A stretch of DNA of 64,000 bases from Cynocephalus volans (lineage: Eukaryota > Chordata > Mammalia > Dermoptera > Cynocephalidae): contig NC_084463.1 of NCBI RefSeq assembly GCF_027409185.1, positions 109,168,133-109,232,132 on the forward strand, read 5' to 3'. How positions within the stretch are numbered: position 1 is the first letter of the stretch; the number at the start of each line of letters is the position of its first letter. The notes below the pieces were generated by a model. It searched no databases. It had not been told where the DNA came from and worked only from the letters and a program-made list of their open reading frames with translations. Below, one piece after another: positions 61,655 through 64,000 of the stretch. Both the position numbers and the translations under genes were made by a program.

Positions 61655-62580
61655 CTGTGGGAGCAGAGACAAGGGTAGAATCAGGCTGTTAGCTGGGAAT
61701 TATGGGAGGGAGAGGGGGAGACCCAGCCCACAAGAGCTCCCATGCTCATATTCCATCCACTCTGGCTCCAGACTCTAGTAGCTGCTGGGCACTCAGGCAG
61801 CACATGAATTTCCTACACCAAGGAGGCTGATAGGCTACGACAGAGAGGAAGGCACAGGCTGAGGACATGGGTGTGTGTGTGTGGGCATGTGTGCATGTGT
61901 GTCAGAGAGAGAGCAAGCATGAGGGAAAGAGAGAGAGTGCATGCACCTACCACCTGACCTGAGACACACACACACACACACACCATCAGCCACATTCCCC
62001 ACCCCCAGTCTTGTACCTAAGCAAAGAGTCATACTGTGGGACTGCCCTCTAATTTCACATTCTTCTCTGACTATATCACTAGTGGCTTCTCTTCCCTTCA
62101 AAGGGTCTTACAGGATAGTCTCTGCTACATAAAAGTGGCAGGAGGTTAAGAAGGCTCAAACTCTGATCTGCCTCAGACCTTCTTCTTTGAGAGAATGCCA
62201 AGGCTTAGAAAGTCCAGATCAGTGTTGGAGAACCTGGCAACTCCAGGGCCTTCTTATAGATTTGTTCAGATCAACTACAAGCATCACCGTCATTTGATAA
62301 AGGCTTTAACTAAGATATCTGAAGGTCTTTTGTAGCCCTAGTATACCTGCCAAAGACATTCCAAACCAGAGATAGAGAATTTCAGAGCAGCTAAATCTTA
62401 ATATGACCCAGTTTGTACAATCATTGGATGAGACAAGGATGTTCCAACTCCAAAAACTCTTTTCTTATGTCTAACTACTTGACCTAAGGAAAAGAGACTT
62501 AAAAGGATGATAGAAAGAAGTTGAAATATAGGTGTCTGGTATCCTTAGCTTTGTTTCTTCCTTCTGAAAGTTCAATGTAT
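61655..62580. other. TRIM66 intron; microsatellites at 61869-61897 (TG) and 61965-61983 (CA)
   Basis: No further exon seen up to the right edge, so this intron is at least 2.3 kb. The TG and CA runs are complementary and about 70 bp apart. Confidence 0.6.
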
Positions 62581-62589
62581 TATTGTCGT

Positions 62590-62940
62590 TTTATTCTTCC
62601 TTTCTTTCTTTCTCTCTTTCTATCTTTCTTTCCTTCCTTCCTTCTTTCTTAGCACCCAGTTATAAGTGAGAACATGAAGTATTTCTCTTTTTGTGTCTGG
62701 CTTATTTTGCTTAAGATCATTTTCTCCAGGCTCATCCATGTTGCTGCAAATGTCAGAATTTCATTCTTTTTAATGGCTGAGGATACTAGATACCGGGAGG
62801 AAAGTGAGAGGAGGGTTGGGGAGTGATAAGTCGGGTGGAGGGCATGGGGAAAGACTACAATTTGTAAAGAGGAATATGCTAATAATAAAAAATAAAATAA
62901 GAAAATAAATTTAAAAAATAAAATCTTACTTCCTTAAATT
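62590..62940 (+). mobile_element. L1 3' end with 5' inversion (twin-priming type)
   Basis: 62590-62790 is antisense L1 (CTTT-rich 3' UTR, then TAAGTGAGAACATGAAG and ATGTTGCTGCAAATG). At about 62790 it switches to a sense L1 3' end (GGGGAGTGATAAGTCGGGTGG, ending in an A-rich tail at 62885-62930). Confidence 0.65.
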
Positions 62941-63529
62941 GGGGGCGGGGGAAGAAATATAGGTTTCTGCATTGAATCCATTCAGTTTTCCAGATTGAAG
63001 AAACAGATTTGATGAAGGGAGGGAGACTGGTTCTAAATGTTACTTTCAGGAAATTAAATGTTTGAGATCCCTGCCCTTTTTAAAAATAAGACTAAATATA
63101 TAACAATTTGACATCTTTTGAAAGTCAAAGGGAAAATAAGGAATAAGCATCTCTACACTTCTAAAATCAGTGTCCTAAAAGTGTCATTCCTTCCCAATGT
63201 GTGAAACATTCAAATTTCTACAGGAAAATAAAAACTTCAAATACACTGTCAAGTTTCAATATAAATTTAGTAAAGCTGTTTTGCAGTAAAGAAAGACTGT
63301 CCTCACCTCAGTGAATATCACTTCTAGTCACCCAGTTCTGCAAGTCAGATCCTAGGAAGGAGTCATCAGTGGGGCATCCCTCTTCCCTCACCCAAGCTGA
63401 TACCAAGCCCCATCAATTCTACCCCTTAAACATCTCTCAAATATGCTGACTAATTCCTCTCTCTACTGATAGTTCCCTGGCCTAACCTACTTTCGTATCT
63501 CCCTAGACCACTTCTCCTCAGTGGAGATG

Positions 63530-64000
63530 GATTTTCAAAACACAAATCTGATCATATCATTCCTCTTCTCAACAGCCCACAGTGCACCCCCTTCTTCTTA
63601 GGGTAACTGGAAGAATGCTTCACAAGGCTCCCAAGGCCCTGATGACCTGTCCCCTGTCCTCCTTTGTAGCCAAAGCTCATACAACATGCTCTCGTCATTC
63701 TCAGAGCTCCAGTCACTCATTTTTTTCAGCTTCTGAAACATACCAAGCTCTCCCTTCACTCTCAACCCTGACCCTCTTTAGAGAAACTGCTTCCTCTGTG
63801 TAGAACATTTTCCTATCCCTACCCCTTGTTCCACTTATCCTTCAGAACTCGGTTCAACTGTCATTCTTTGCAACAAAGCCTTCTTTCATTCTCTAGTCCA
63901 GACCCTTTTATGCTCTCACAGTGCCTTGTACTTATACTTTAGTCTCATAGCACAGTCTGTGATATCATTTGATTAATGTCTGCTTCCCCTACTAAATTGT
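63530..64000 (+). repeat. L2 3' part, cut by the window edge
   Basis: Sense L2: ACAAGGCTCCCAAGGCCCTG, CAAAGCCTTCTTTCATTCTC, CACAGTGCCTTGTACTTATAC. Confidence 0.75.

Noticed and set aside
61869..61983. Possible CRISPR-like or regulatory array from repeated GT/CA
   Set aside because: Simple dinucleotide microsatellites in a mammalian intron.

Overview
This is mammalian nuclear DNA: spliced genes with GT/AG introns, a CpG island, and dense interspersed repeats (L1, L2, MIR, MaLR LTRs, hAT fossils). There is nothing prokaryotic in it. The lineage clue is a SINE family built on tRNA-Ile-like units (A and B boxes visible, monomeric and dimeric forms, A-tails, target-site duplications), together with MST/THE1-like MaLR LTRs and no Alu element that I could see. 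From memory this best fits a colugo (Dermoptera; tRNA-Ile-derived CYN SINEs). The species call is inference.

Region by region. 1 to about 33.3 kb has no coding exon I can recognise. It holds layered L1 copies (including one with an ORF1 and a tandemly repeated 5' UTR at 1.4-5.3 kb and a 2.9 kb copy at 8-10.9 kb with target-site duplications), L2, MIR and MaLR fossils, a 40-nt 5S rRNA retro-fragment at 29.08 kb, and a 446-bp solo LTR at 29.97 kb. At 33.28-33.86 kb lies a TATA-less CpG island with a perfect RFX X-box match and, on the minus strand, a strong splice donor. By mammalian synteny (STK33 lies just downstream of TRIM66 on the same strand) this is probably the STK33 promoter and non-coding first exon, which would make the left half of the window STK33 5' intron. 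34-49.7 kb is intergenic: more SINEs, L1, L2, MaLR and a 698-bp solo LTR. 49.7-54.9 kb is probably the long TRIM66 3' UTR.

54.9-61.7 kb carries, on the minus strand, the last ten coding exons of TRIM66 (TIF1-delta). They join in phase, without frameshift or stop, into the C-terminal 624 residues: an 11-residue tandem repeat region, a PINLS motif, a PHD finger and a bromodomain. The 5' exons (RING/B-box/coiled coil) lie beyond 64 kb. The likely neighbours TRIM66 (histone reader of spermatids) and STK33 (kinase of sperm flagellum/cilia) are both germline-biased genes in tandem.

I found no convincing new multi-gene system. The observations most worth following up are the X-box promoter, the tailless 5S retro-fragment, the L1 with ~131-bp promoter monomers, the GC-rich SINE subfamily, and the 33-bp coding repeat in TRIM66.
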